64,000 nt of DNA from Pseudescherichia sp031998825 (GTDB lineage Bacteria > Pseudomonadota > Gammaproteobacteria > Enterobacterales > Enterobacteriaceae). The DNA is taken from the NCBI RefSeq assembly GCF_031998825.1, contig NZ_DAMACX010000015.1, positions 1 to 64,000 of the forward strand, read 5' to 3'. Shown here piece by piece: positions 45,495 to 54,715 of this stretch (the first letter of the stretch is position 1; every line of letters begins with the position of its first letter). The notes under the pieces were generated by a model that did not search any database, had not been told where the DNA came from, and saw only the letters and a list, made by a program, of their open reading frames with translations. A program made the position numbers and the translations under genes.

Positions 45495-48466
45495 TAAAAT
45501 TTCTCCGGATTCGGGGCCTGTTCGGGCGGGAGGCGATAGTCATCGCGCTGCCATTTCTCCTCAACCTGCACGTGCGGGATCGGCGTGCGGTTGCCGTAGC
45601 GGAAGTTGTGCCGCGGCAGAGGAGAGGGGTGCGGCTCGCGTGAAAGCTTATCCAGCCGGATAGCGATCTCTTTGTAGGCCGGCGTGTTGACATCCGGGTC
45701 GTGATGTTCGCCGGTCAGCAGATTAATGCCCGGCTTGCCCTGATGAATAGAGATAAACAGCGTGCCGCCTGCTACGCGGTCGGTGACAACCACAGGTACC
45801 TCCAGCGAGCCGCGCCGTGAAGTGAGCTTCACCCAGTCGCCCTCTGCGATGCCGCGCTCGGCGGCAAGCGTCGGGCTAATTTCCACAAACCAGTCCGGCG
45901 ACAGCGACATCGTGCGCCCACCGCGTCCGCTCTGGTTGGTTGCCTGGAAATGCTCCAGCATGCGGCCGTTGTTGAGCGTCAGGTCGTACTGTTCATCAGG
46001 CTCCTCCTGCGGCCGCTGCCACTCAAGCGGGTAGAGGATGGCGCGTCCGTCGGGCGTTTTAAATTTATCGGTGTAGAGCAGCGGCGTGCTTTTGCCCTCC
46101 GCCGTGACGGGCCAGACCTGGGAGCTGAAGCCTTCGAGCCGCTCGTAGCTAACGCCCGCGAACAGGGGCGCGATGCGTGCCGCTTCGGCCATAATCTGCG
46201 ACGGGTGCGTATAGCCCCAGTCGTGCCCCATGCGGGCGGCAAGCTCGGTAAGAATGCGCCAGTCCGGTCGGCTATCGCCAAGGGGTGACAGCGCCTCGTA
46301 AAAGCGCTGAATGCGCCGCTCGGTGTTGACGTAGGTGCCCTCTTTTTCCACGCTTGGGCAGCCCGGCAGCACCACGTCGGCGAACTGCGCCGTGCGGCTG
46401 AAGAAGAGATCCTGCACCACCAGAAAATCGAGGTTGGTAAAGCCCTCGTGAACGTTAGTGGTGTCGGCGTCGGCAAAAGCGGTCTCTTCGCCAATCACAT
46501 ACATGGCGCGAATTTGTTTTGTACGCGCGTGCTCAACCATCTCGAAGTTATCCGAGCCCGCCTCCAGCGACAGCCGCTCCGGCTCGACGCCCCAGGCGCG
46601 CGCCCACTTTTCACGTACGCTTTCATCGGTTACCGACTCGTAGCCGGGGTAGTAATCTTTCAGGCAGCCGAAGTCGCTCGCTCCCTGCACGTTGTTGTGG
46701 CCGCGCATCGGGTAGCCGCCGGTGCCGGGACGGCCATAGTTGCCGGTTACCAGCAGCAGGTTAGAGAGCGCGGTGCTGGCGTCGGCGCCGTGGCTGTGCT
46801 GAGTGATACCCATCGCCCAGACGATGCAAACCGCGCTTGCCTTGCCGATAAGCTCGGCGGCGGCGGTGAGTTCCTCAACGGAAAGCCCCGTAGTTTCTGC
46901 CGCGAACGTCAGCGTGAAGGGTGACAGCGACTGGCGATACTCCTCCACCTGGTTGACCCGCTCGGCCAGAAACGCCTCGTCGGCATAGCCGTTATCGAAC
47001 ATATAGCGGGCCATCGCCGAGGCCCATACCATGTCAGTGCCGGGGCGGGCGCGCAGGTGCAGATCGGCGCGCTCGGCCATCTCATGACGGCGCGGGTCGA
47101 CGACCAGCAGCTTCTGTCCGTGATGCTTTCTCGCCGCTTTGATCTTTGCGGCAATAACCGGGTGGTTTTCCGCGGTATTGCTGCCGACGATGACAACCAG
47201 ATCCGCCTTCTGCAGATCCTCTATTGTACCCGCATCGCCGCCATAGCCTACGGTGCGGAATAGCCCTTGGGTAGCAGGGTTCTGGCAGTAGCGGGAGGAG
47301 TTGTCCACGCTGTTGGTGCCGATAATCAGACGGGCAATTTTCTGCGTCAGGTAGGCCTCTTCGTTGCTGCCTTTGCTGGAGCCGATAAAGCCGATGCTTT
47401 GCGGACCGTGCTGGTTGCGAATTTGCAGCAGGCGGCGCGCCACCAGCTCCAGCGCTTCATCCCAGCTCGCCTTGCGAAAGCGATCGTTTTCACGAATCAG
47501 CGGTGTGGTGAGGCGCTCTTTATCGTTAATAAAATCCCAGGCGAATTTGCCCTTCACGCAAGTAGAGATACCGTTGGCGGGCGCGTCGGCCATCGGCTGC
47601 ACTTTCAGCACGTGGCGGTCGCGCGTCCAGATCTCAAAGCTGCAGCCCACGCCGCAATAGGTGCAGACGGTTTTGGTGCGCTTGATCTCCGGCTGACGCC
47701 AGTGCATGTCCATCACTGAAATACCGGTGACGATTTCCGCGCCGGTGGTGTTTTCGACCGCTTTCACCAGATCGATCATGGGTCGCTTAAGCGACTGTTT
47801 CATGCTGGTAAACGGTCCGGCGTCCGGCTGCATAGTTTTCTCAAGCAGTGCGTTACAGGGGCAGACGGTGACGCAGTGGCCGCAGCTGACGCAGCTCGAT
47901 CCAGCGATGGTTTCGCCGCCGTCCCACAGCACGCGCGGATGCTCCATGGTGTAGTCGATGCTTAGCGTTTCATTCACCTCCACGTTCTGGCACGCCTCCA
48001 CGCAGCGGCCGCAGAGAATGCATTGATCGGGGTCGTAGGTGTAGAACGGGTTGGAGTGGTCTTTGACGTAGGGTTTGCGCTGATACTCATAGCGCTGAAT
48101 GGGGATATGCATATCCGCCATGGTGTTATGCAGCGTGCAGTCGCCCGTGTTGTGCTCGCAGACGGTGCAGTAAAGCTCATGCTTCGCCAGCAGGCGATCC
48201 ATCCCCTCATGCTGCGCCGCCTCGGCAAGCGGCGTGCGGCTCGCTATCTCCATGCCTTCCGCGCTCTTAAGCGTGCAGCCGCGCACCAGTTCGCCATTGT
48301 ATTCCACCCAGCAGACGTCGCAGGTTTGCATCGGTTCAAGCGATGGGTGGTAGCAGACATGGGGCAGCTTCAAGCCGCCCGCGGTCAAAAAGTCGATTAA
48401 CGGGACGTTCGCCGGGCCAGTAACCGGCCTCCCGTCGTAAAACAGGGTACACAGGGGCTCGCTCAT
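45494..48466 (-). CDS. Molybdenum formate dehydrogenase, Cys-type, multi-FeS
   Basis: A 990-residue FdhF/YrhE-like enzyme. Domains in order: [2Fe-2S] ferredoxin (1-80, Cys38/49/52/64), NuoG-type His-Cys3 cluster (about 96-115), two [4Fe-4S] (CILCGRCVEAC at 149 and CVSCGHCVTVC at 192), then the Mo-bisMGD catalytic part with its own cluster (Cys268, 271, 275, 303) and C-terminal MGD-binding domain. The Mo ligand is Cys394 in SSRYCQNPA, where selenoenzymes have Sec, so it does not need selC. No signal peptide. It leads an operon with DUF1641 and a bd oxidase. Formate is the expected donor. Confidence 0.9.
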   Translation of the reverse strand: MSEPLCTLFYDGRPVTGPANVPLIDFLTAGGLKLPHVCYHPSLEPMQTCDVCWVEYNGELVRGCTLKSAEGMEIASRTPLAEAAQHEGMDRLLAKHELYCTVCEHNTGDCTLHNTMADMHIPIQRYEYQRKPYVKDHSNPFYTYDPDQCILCGRCVEACQNVEVNETLSIDYTMEHPRVLWDGGETIAGSSCVSCGHCVTVCPCNALLEKTMQPDAGPFTSMKQSLKRPMIDLVKAVENTTGAEIVTGISVMDMHWRQPEIKRTKTVCTYCGVGCSFEIWTRDRHVLKVQPMADAPANGISTCVKGKFAWDFINDKERLTTPLIRENDRFRKASWDEALELVARRLLQIRNQHGPQSIGFIGSSKGSNEEAYLTQKIARLIIGTNSVDNSSRYCQNPATQGLFRTVGYGGDAGTIEDLQKADLVVIVGSNTAENHPVIAAKIKAARKHHGQKLLVVDPRRHEMAERADLHLRARPGTDMVWASAMARYMFDNGYADEAFLAERVNQVEEYRQSLSPFTLTFAAETTGLSVEELTAAAELIGKASAVCIVWAMGITQHSHGADASTALSNLLLVTGNYGRPGTGGYPMRGHNNVQGASDFGCLKDYYPGYESVTDESVREKWARAWGVEPERLSLEAGSDNFEMVEHARTKQIRAMYVIGEETAFADADTTNVHEGFTNLDFLVVQDLFFSRTAQFADVVLPGCPSVEKEGTYVNTERRIQRFYEALSPLGDSRPDWRILTELAARMGHDWGYTHPSQIMAEAARIAPLFAGVSYERLEGFSSQVWPVTAEGKSTPLLYTDKFKTPDGRAILYPLEWQRPQEEPDEQYDLTLNNGRMLEHFQATNQSGRGGRTMSLSPDWFVEISPTLAAERGIAEGDWVKLTSRRGSLEVPVVVTDRVAGGTLFISIHQGKPGINLLTGEHHDPDVNTPAYKEIAIRLDKLSREPHPSPLPRHNFRYGNRTPIPHVQVEEKWQRDDYRLPPEQAPNPEKF

Positions 48467-48641
48467 TTTACTTCCTCAACCTTGCCAGTGGCCGCCGGCA
48501 AACTGCGCCGCAGCAGAGTGAAGGCGTCTTTTCCCGCAGGAATGCGCCTTCGTTATAGTTGTTTAAAGGTAGCCACGGTTGAGAGAGGGCGCCAGGCAGG
48601 GATGTTGCCAGGTATGTACGATGTGGCGAGCGTTAACGGAG

Positions 48642-49427
48642 CTATATCAGCAGGATCCCCAACGAGGCGGCGACGGGACGCACATCATCGCCGCCGTGCT
48701 TCGCCCAGCTATTGATAAAGCTGACAAAATTTTTATCGGTGGTGGCATCCCACTCATTAAAATGCAGCACCGAGCGCCAGTAGCGGCTATCGACATAAAA
48801 CAGTTGCTCGCATAAATAGCAGGAAATCGCGCGCAATTTAATGTGGCTATCGCGGTCCCAGATTTTAGTGATGCTCTTTATTTCAAATACCGGCAGGTTG
48901 ACGTTAATAAATTCCAGAATATCGCCGGTGGTAATACCCTGTGGTACGTCCTCCAGCAGTTTTTCAAGGCAGTTGCGTATCTCCTGACGAAACGTCTCCA
49001 GCGCCGGGTGCCTTGCAAAGGGGAGGTCGTGCCAAATCTGATAAATATTATTTAAATTGCTGAAGGCACCGGCTTCACAAATAGCCTCTTCAAACCATTT
49101 GTGTTTGGTGGCCTTCGCTTTATAAAAATTACAGTAGGCGTGGCAGATCTCATGGGAAAGCTGATAAACAATCTCTCCCCAGTCGCGCGTATCTTCGACC
49201 TTCAGGGTAATACAGTAACGCTCCTGCTCTTCCCGCGTATTCAGCGGAAAGAAAATCATTGGCGTCGTACTGTTTAAATCGTTCGTAACAACAATATCTT
49301 TATCAAGTTCATAACCCATCATGTCTACAAATGAGCGATAGGTCCCTTCCAGTATGATATGCAAAACATCTGCATCGATACCCTGCCACTGTTTCGCATC
49401 AGCAATAGCAACGTCCACTCGGGCCAT
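48642..49427 (-). CDS. HExxH-containing protein of unknown function
   Basis: A 261-residue cytosolic protein not recognised by name. ATG 49427 follows AAGGAT and is preferred over a start 11 codons upstream. The motif YQLSHEICHAYCNF has the HExxH form of zinc metallopeptidases, and WFEEAICEAGAF 20 residues later could supply a third ligand. The codon composition is more AT-rich than the neighbouring fdh gene. It stands alone between an MFS gene and fdh. Peptidase activity is inference only. Confidence 0.65.
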   Translation of the reverse strand: MARVDVAIADAKQWQGIDADVLHIILEGTYRSFVDMMGYELDKDIVVTNDLNSTTPMIFFPLNTREEQERYCITLKVEDTRDWGEIVYQLSHEICHAYCNFYKAKATKHKWFEEAICEAGAFSNLNNIYQIWHDLPFARHPALETFRQEIRNCLEKLLEDVPQGITTGDILEFINVNLPVFEIKSITKIWDRDSHIKLRAISCYLCEQLFYVDSRYWRSVLHFNEWDATTDKNFVSFINSWAKHGGDDVRPVAASLGILLI

Positions 49428-49547
49428 CTTGTCATCCTTTGTCGATGTAATAACGAACAACGATACTTATAGCAACGAATGGGAATGTACACTAATTAAA
49501 TGGTTTTTGAGACGCACCACCTGCGGTTGCCGGTGGCGCATTTTTAG

Positions 49548-50816
49548 TCAGAACGTTTCTTGCGTAATCAGGGTCTCAACCGGGGTTTTAAGCAGCATCC
49601 ACAGCAGAATGGCGCCGACCACGTCGAAGCCGGAGAGCACGGCGAACAGCGGGCTAAAACCGACGGTATCGGCCAACGCGCCCACCACCAGCGCAAACAG
49701 GGTGCTTGCCGTCCACGCCGCCATGCCGGTAAAGCCGTTGGCGGTTGCTACCTCACCGGAGTCAAACATATCGGAGGAGAGGGTGATTAGTGCCCCGGAG
49801 AGGGACTGGTGGGCAAACCCGCCGACGCACAGCAGGCCAATCGCCACCATCGGGCTGCCGAACAGCCCCACCATGCCGGGCAGGATCATCAGCGCTGCTC
49901 CCATAGTCACCACCAGCTTGCGGGAAACGATGATGTTAACGCCGAACAGTTTCTGGAATATTCCCGGCAGGTAGCCGCCCACAATGCAGCCCACGTCGGC
50001 AAACAGCATCGGGATCCAGGCAAACATGGCGATATCTTTCAGGCTAAAGCCGTAGGTATGCACCATAAACAGCGGGATCCAGGCGTTGAAGGTGCCCCAT
50101 GCCGGTTCGGCCAGAAAGCGTGGAAGCGCGATGCCCCAGAACTTACGCTGCTTTAGCAGGCGACCAATCCGCACTTTCTCTACATGCTCCTTCTCCGGCT
50201 GCCCGCCGGTGATGTAGAGATACTCCTCTTTGGAGAGGGACTTGGCCTTTGCCGGGCGGTTATAGGTGAAGTACCAGCCCGCTGCCCACAGCACGCTGGA
50301 GACGCCGACGATGATAAAGGCCAGCCGCCAGTCGCGCATAAAGATCGCCCAGGCCACTAACGGGGGCGCAATTACCGCACCGATAGAGGAGCCGACGTTG
50401 AAATATCCCACTGCCACGGAGCGCTCCCGATCCGGGAACCACTCGGTCACCGCCTTCAGCCCGGCGGGGATCATTGCGCTTTCGGCAAAGCCGCCGAGCC
50501 CGCGGAAAAACGCCAGGCCTGTCCAGCTGGTAGAGAACGACGCGCCAATGCAGAACACGCCCCACAGCAGGCCGAAGATGGTATAGCCCATTTTGGTCCC
50601 GAGCGAATCGAGGATATAGCCCGCTATCGGCTGAGCGATGGTGTAGCAGGCGGAGAAGGTAGCAATAATCCAGGAGTACTGCTGCGTGGTGATGTGCAGA
50701 TCGGTTTGCAGCGTTGGTGCCGCCGCCGAGATGGTGTTTCTGGTTAGATAGCAAAGAATGGTACCGAGCGTCACCAGCGAAACCATAAACCAGCGCATAT
50801 GACCTGTTTTGCGCAT
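49548..50816 (-). CDS. ExuT-like hexuronate/anion MFS symporter
   Basis: A 422-residue MFS anion:cation symporter close to E. coli ExuT: YLTRNTISAAAPTLQTDL near the start, LPRFLAEPAWGTFNAWIPLF mid-protein and GALITLSSDMF near the end. Twelve membrane segments; ribosome-binding site AAGGGG. The substrate is probably a hexuronate or related acid sugar, but no catabolic genes adjoin it. CRP-like sites upstream fit carbon catabolite control. Confidence 0.85.
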   Translation of the reverse strand: MRKTGHMRWFMVSLVTLGTILCYLTRNTISAAAPTLQTDLHITTQQYSWIIATFSACYTIAQPIAGYILDSLGTKMGYTIFGLLWGVFCIGASFSTSWTGLAFFRGLGGFAESAMIPAGLKAVTEWFPDRERSVAVGYFNVGSSIGAVIAPPLVAWAIFMRDWRLAFIIVGVSSVLWAAGWYFTYNRPAKAKSLSKEEYLYITGGQPEKEHVEKVRIGRLLKQRKFWGIALPRFLAEPAWGTFNAWIPLFMVHTYGFSLKDIAMFAWIPMLFADVGCIVGGYLPGIFQKLFGVNIIVSRKLVVTMGAALMILPGMVGLFGSPMVAIGLLCVGGFAHQSLSGALITLSSDMFDSGEVATANGFTGMAAWTASTLFALVVGALADTVGFSPLFAVLSGFDVVGAILLWMLLKTPVETLITQETF

Positions 50817-50951
50817 ACATACCCCTTTTTTAATGCAATAGACTGGCCGACCGCTGCAAGGCAGCAGGTAAAGAATCGAATAGAGATAGAGAGGAAAGCG
50901 GCGCTACGCAGAACGTCGGAAACGGTTATTGCCCGGTTTTGGGCTGTTATG

Positions 50952-51070
50952 TGTTATCTGGCTCACATTTTTAAATAATGATGAACTGCTGTTTCACTAT
51001 TTTTCGTGATCTAACTCAATTTAGGTGGCAAGTTGTGCCGAAGGTGTTTTGGTATGTGATCGTGGTCACA
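50952..51070 (-). promoter_or_regulatory. CRP-like sites in the 458-bp intergenic region
   Basis: Between the ExuT-like gene and the response regulator (50817-51274) are TGTTA-N6-TCACA (50952-50967), a weaker CGTGA-N6-TCAAT (51005-51020) and a fully consensus TGTGA-TCGTGG-TCACA (51055-51070). They most likely serve the ExuT-like gene on the minus strand; the two-component promoter occupies 51169-51229. No gene was seen in this interval. Confidence 0.65.
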
Positions 51071-51168
51071 CTTTGTAGGTAGATCATAAGAACATCCTGA
51101 GTAACTCATGAACGTTATTCATAAGGTCATGCTTCTTTGCGCCATTTTCAAACGAGTGGGATCCGCTA

Positions 51169-51229
51169 ACATTTCTGACAGAAATGTCAGGAGGCTGTCA
51201 GCCAGCCGTTGGTCGCGCTGACGTAAGAT
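51169..51229 (+). promoter_or_regulatory. Composite box and promoter of the two-component operon (copy 1)
   Basis: CTGACA-GAAA-TGTCAG (51175-51190), within the 19-bp perfect palindrome ACATTTCTG-A-CAGAAATGT (51169-51187), is followed after 5 bp by TGTCAG (51196-51201) and after 22 bp by a -10 TAAGAT (51224-51229). The core TGACA-N4-TGTCA resembles CusR/HprR-type boxes, and the 11-bp TGTCAG repeat fits an OmpR-family dimer. Matching sites are at 53421 and 55941. Confidence 0.7.
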
Positions 51230-51274
51230 GGCTCATCATGCCGCGCACCGGCAAAACAAAAAAGGGCACTGCGT

Positions 51275-51952
51275 ATGCGACTGCTGCTGGTTGAAGATGA
51301 AGAGAAGACATCGACCTACCTCAGCCGCGCGCTGGGAGAGTCGGGCTTTACCGTCGATGTCTCCGCCAACGGTGCCGAGGGCCTGCACTACGCCCTGGAG
51401 TATGACTATGACGCCATCATCCTTGACGTCATGCTGCCCGGAATGGATGGCTACCGGGTGCTGGAGGGGCTACGGGCCAGTAAGCAGACGCCGGTGCTGA
51501 TGCTCTCGGCGCGCGGCTCGGTTGATGAGCGCGTGAAAGGGCTGCGTCTTGGCGCGGATGACTATCTCCCCAAACCTTTTTCATTGATTGAGCTGGTGGC
51601 CCGCATTCAGGCGCTGGTGCGCCGCCGTTCAACGGAGGGCGTGGATATTACCCAGATCCACATTCACGACCTGCATCTCGATCTGCTGGCCCGTCGGGTA
51701 TTTCGCGCCGGGGTCCGGCTGGAGCTTACCGCAAAAGAGTTCTCCCTGCTCAGCCTGCTGGCCCGTCACCAGGGGGAGATCCTGTCAAAAATGATGATTG
51801 CCGAACAGGTGTGGGATATGAATTTCGACAGCGACGCTAACGTCGTCGAGGTCGCGATTAAGCGCCTGCGCGCCAAGATCGATATGCCATTTGAGGTCAA
51901 GCTGCTGCATACCGTGCGCGGGATGGGCTATGTCCTTGAGATCCGCTCCTGA
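51275..51952 (+). CDS. OmpR/CusR-type response regulator
   Basis: A 225-residue regulator. The receiver domain has acidic pocket EDEE at 7-10, phospho-acceptor Asp51 in IILDVMLPGMDGY and Lys100 in YLPKPF; the C-terminal winged helix ends VRGMGYVLE. It is closest in style to CusR/HprR/PcoR. The kinase gene begins 27 bp downstream. A composite box upstream suggests autoregulation. Confidence 0.93.
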   Translation: MRLLLVEDEEKTSTYLSRALGESGFTVDVSANGAEGLHYALEYDYDAIILDVMLPGMDGYRVLEGLRASKQTPVLMLSARGSVDERVKGLRLGADDYLPKPFSLIELVARIQALVRRRSTEGVDITQIHIHDLHLDLLARRVFRAGVRLELTAKEFSLLSLLARHQGEILSKMMIAEQVWDMNFDSDANVVEVAIKRLRAKIDMPFEVKLLHTVRGMGYVLEIRS

Positions 51953-51979
51953 TTTCCTCCTTAAGCGAGGGTAAAAAGT

Positions 51980-53452
51980 ATGTTTAAACGCGCTATCTCC
52001 AGCCATCTGGCGCTGATGTTCGCCATGAGTGCCTTACTCATTGTGGCGGTATTTGGCATTGTGCTGAGAAGCTCGCTGCATGAGTCTCTGCAAAAACAGA
52101 TGCACAACGAGCTGCTTTTTCGTGAATCCCTGATGCGACCCTGGATTGCGTCCCGCACGTCGGCGGAGAGTTGGCCAGTACTGGCGAATAAGTTTACCGA
52201 TCTGGCCAGCTCGGAGGGTGAGCGAGTCCGCTACTGGATCGTCAGCAACGATACGCGTTTTAGCCTGGGCGGCGCGCCACCGGTAGGCGTGAGCTGGGCC
52301 TCGCTGAAGGAAGGCGTTAATCAGGTGCCGGGCGCAACTGGCGACGCCTGCTCGCTGTTCGTGCTGGTGAAAACTATTCCCGCCAGAGGCGAGCGTCCCG
52401 ATCTGCGCTATGTGGTAGCCATCGACTCGACTCCCTACATGGGCACGCTGGAGGCGTTCACCCGCACGCTGATTATCATCATCGTTCTGGGGGTACCGAT
52501 TGTGGCGCTGCTGGGCTTCGCTGTGGCAAGGGTGGGTTTGCGTCCGGTGGGCGCGCTCAGCGATCAGGCTCAGCACCTGGCACCGGGCGATCACGGCCAG
52601 CGGCTGGATGCAGAGGCGCTGCCGGAGGAGCTGCGGCAGCTGGCGTCATCCTTCAATGGGGTACTGGAGCGTCAGGAAGTGGCCTGGCGACAGCTTGAGA
52701 GCTTTAACGCCGACGTAGCCCATGAGCTGCGCACGCCGCTTACCAATCTGATCGGCCAGACCCAACTTGGGCTATCCCGTAGACGTTCGCTGGAGGAGCT
52801 TGAGGAGCTGCTCGGCTCTAATCTTGAGGAGCTGGAGCGGATGACCTCTATCGTGAATGACATGCTGTTCCTCTCCCACGCTCACGCGGGCGAGCACGCT
52901 TCTCAGCTGACCCAGGTTTCCCTGCGCGAGGAGACGCTAAAAACAGCCGAGTACGTTGAGCCCTCCTTCGCTGAAAAGCAGCTCTCACTGCACGTTGACG
53001 GTGATGTCATCGCCCACATTGATCGGCGGCTGTTCCATCGCTCGCTGGCAAATCTTCTGGAGAACGGCGCAAGACACTCTCCGCTCCAGAGCACGGTGAT
53101 CGTCAGGTTAAGCGAAAGCGAAAAGCAGGCCTGCGTCGCCGTCTCTAACCCCGGCGATCCTATCGCGCCGGAGCATTTAGAGCGTCTGTTCGAACGCTTC
53201 TACCGGGTGGACTCTTCTCGTGCCAAAAGCGATACCCACCACGGCCTGGGCCTGGCGATTGTCCGCGCGGTGGCCATCATGCATCGGGGGGAAGCCTTCG
53301 CCTGTAGTGAAGGCGGAGTAAACACCTTCGGCCTGACGTTTGCAGTCGCTACCGATGATCCTTACCAGGAAAAGGCCCCGTCCACAGAGGCCACGCCGGA
53401 GAGGGCGCTGGAGGCATTAACTGACAAGATTGTCAGGCGCTCGTCAGCCTGA
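51980..53452 (+). CDS. Membrane sensor histidine kinase, CusS-like
   Basis: A 490-residue kinase: membrane segments at about 10-30 and 162-184, a periplasmic loop of about 130 residues with one Cys (Cys124), HAMP (184-237), H-box DVAHELRTPL with His248, and ATPase motifs N (NLLENGARHS) and G (HHGLGLAIV). A charged 25-residue tail follows. Obvious metal-ligand clusters were not seen in the loop, so the signal may be oxidant or electrophile rather than copper. The regulatory box for the next genes lies inside its 3' end. Confidence 0.92.
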   Translation: MFKRAISSHLALMFAMSALLIVAVFGIVLRSSLHESLQKQMHNELLFRESLMRPWIASRTSAESWPVLANKFTDLASSEGERVRYWIVSNDTRFSLGGAPPVGVSWASLKEGVNQVPGATGDACSLFVLVKTIPARGERPDLRYVVAIDSTPYMGTLEAFTRTLIIIIVLGVPIVALLGFAVARVGLRPVGALSDQAQHLAPGDHGQRLDAEALPEELRQLASSFNGVLERQEVAWRQLESFNADVAHELRTPLTNLIGQTQLGLSRRRSLEELEELLGSNLEELERMTSIVNDMLFLSHAHAGEHASQLTQVSLREETLKTAEYVEPSFAEKQLSLHVDGDVIAHIDRRLFHRSLANLLENGARHSPLQSTVIVRLSESEKQACVAVSNPGDPIAPEHLERLFERFYRVDSSRAKSDTHHGLGLAIVRAVAIMHRGEAFACSEGGVNTFGLTFAVATDDPYQEKAPSTEATPERALEALTDKIVRRSSA

Positions 53453-53475
53453 CGACATTGTCCCTTTGCCAGAAT
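53421..53475 (+). promoter_or_regulatory. Composite box and promoter of the cupin/CMD genes (copy 2)
   Basis: CTGACA-AGAT-TGTCAG (53421-53436), 5 bp, CGTCAG (53442-53447), then 22 bp to a -10-like CAGAAT (53470-53475). It overlaps the last codons of the kinase gene and has the same geometry as copies 1 and 3. Confidence 0.65.
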
Positions 53476-53508
53476 CACAGTGACTTTTCACCCAAAAGGA
53501 TGCACTGC

Positions 53509-53988
53509 ATGATGAAAAAACTCAGCTGTCTCGGACTGTTACTGCCTCTTGTCGCCTTCTCGTCTACTGCCCAGCAGCAGAATGCTCTGGTTCATATCGC
53601 ACCCGCTGGCAGCCAGAAAGCGGTTCCCGGCCCGGCGGAGAATTTCACCGGTCAGGTCCGCGTCGAACCGCTGTTTGCAGCGGATAGGGACATCGGCGTA
53701 TCGGGCGCATATGTCACCTTTGAACCCGGCGCGCGCTCGGCCTGGCATACCCATCCGGCAGGGCAGCGGCTGGTTGTCACCTCCGGTACGGGGCTGACGC
53801 AGCAGGAGGGGCAGCCGGTGCGGGTGATAAAAACCGGTGATGTCGTGCTGTGTCCGCCGGGGGTTAAACACTGGCACGGTGCTGCGCCGGATAGCGCTAT
53901 GACGCATCTCGCGTTAACCGGGATGGTAGAGGGTAAAGCGGCTGACTGGATGGAGAAGGTGACGGATGAACAATACCACGCACGTTAA
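53509..53988 (+). CDS. Exported cupin protein
   Basis: A 159-residue protein. ATG 53509 is preferred, 8 bases after AAAAGGA. The signal peptide is MMKKLSCLGLLLPLVAFSS with a site near residue 21. A single cupin domain has motif 1 AWHTHPAGQRLVV (His80, His82, Gln86) and motif 2 PPGVKHWHG (His121, His123), a likely metal site. It overlaps the next gene by 23 bp. It may bind or transform a small organic compound in the periplasm; the reaction is unknown. Confidence 0.85.
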   Translation: MMKKLSCLGLLLPLVAFSSTAQQQNALVHIAPAGSQKAVPGPAENFTGQVRVEPLFAADRDIGVSGAYVTFEPGARSAWHTHPAGQRLVVTSGTGLTQQEGQPVRVIKTGDVVLCPPGVKHWHGAAPDSAMTHLALTGMVEGKAADWMEKVTDEQYHAR

Positions 53989-54715
53989 AACCCTTGCGGC
54001 AGCGGCCTTGCTGATGTTCAGCGCGAATCAGGCTTCGGCTGCCGCCCCCGTAACTTCAGGAGCATCAGAAATGCAGGAACAACACACCACCGCCGATACG
54101 CTCACTGCCCGCCAGCAGGCCATTCCTCTGATTGCGGCGTCTATGGCAGTCGGCAATATGGGGAAACTCAACGCCGCCCTTAACCAGGGGCTGGATGCTG
54201 GCCTGACGGTAAACGAGAGCAAAGAGATCCTTGTTCAGCTCTATGCCTACACTGGCTTTCCCCGCAGCCTCAACGCGCTGGGGGAGCTAATGAAGGTGGT
54301 CGAGGCACGTAAAGCACGCGGCATCAACGACGCGCAGGGGAAAGAGCCTGCCGCGGCCGTACCCGTTGGCGACGAGCTTCGACGCGTAGGCACGGCCAAC
54401 CAAACCACTATATCCGGCGCGCCGGTGCAGGGCCCGCTGTTTGATTTTGCCCCGGTCATCAACCAGTTCCTGCAAACCCACCTCTTCGGCGATATCTTTG
54501 CCCGCGACAACCTGGACTGGCAGAGCCGCGAGCTGGCGACCGTCGGCGCGTTAGCCGCTATGCCGGGCGTGGAGTCTCAGCTACTGGCCCACGTCAAAGC
54601 CAGCCAGCGGGTAGGCCTGAGCAGCGGACAGCTGCGTCAGCTCGCCCAAGGGCTACGTGACAACGGCGATGCCGATGCTGCCGCGCGCGTTGAAAGAGCG
54701 CTGGAGCAGCATTAA
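53966..54715 (+). CDS. Exported double carboxymuconolactone-decarboxylase-like protein
   Basis: A 249-residue protein with a signal peptide (AAAALLMFSANQASAAAP, cut after about residue 26) and two CMD-type helical domains, about 45-120 (LVQLYAYTGFPRSLNALGEL) and 165-245 (SRELATVGALAAMPGVESQL). No CxxC, so unlike AhpD. It is translationally coupled to the cupin gene. The pair resembles periplasmic cupin/CMD genes seen beside oxidoreductases; substrate unknown. Confidence 0.82.
   Translation: MNNTTHVKTLAAAALLMFSANQASAAAPVTSGASEMQEQHTTADTLTARQQAIPLIAASMAVGNMGKLNAALNQGLDAGLTVNESKEILVQLYAYTGFPRSLNALGELMKVVEARKARGINDAQGKEPAAAVPVGDELRRVGTANQTTISGAPVQGPLFDFAPVINQFLQTHLFGDIFARDNLDWQSRELATVGALAAMPGVESQLLAHVKASQRVGLSSGQLRQLAQGLRDNGDADAAARVERALEQH

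Noticed and set aside
45494..48466. Possible selenocysteine in the formate dehydrogenase, given selC nearby
   Set aside because: The Mo-ligand position reads Cys (SSRYC, residue 394) and the frame has no internal TGA.
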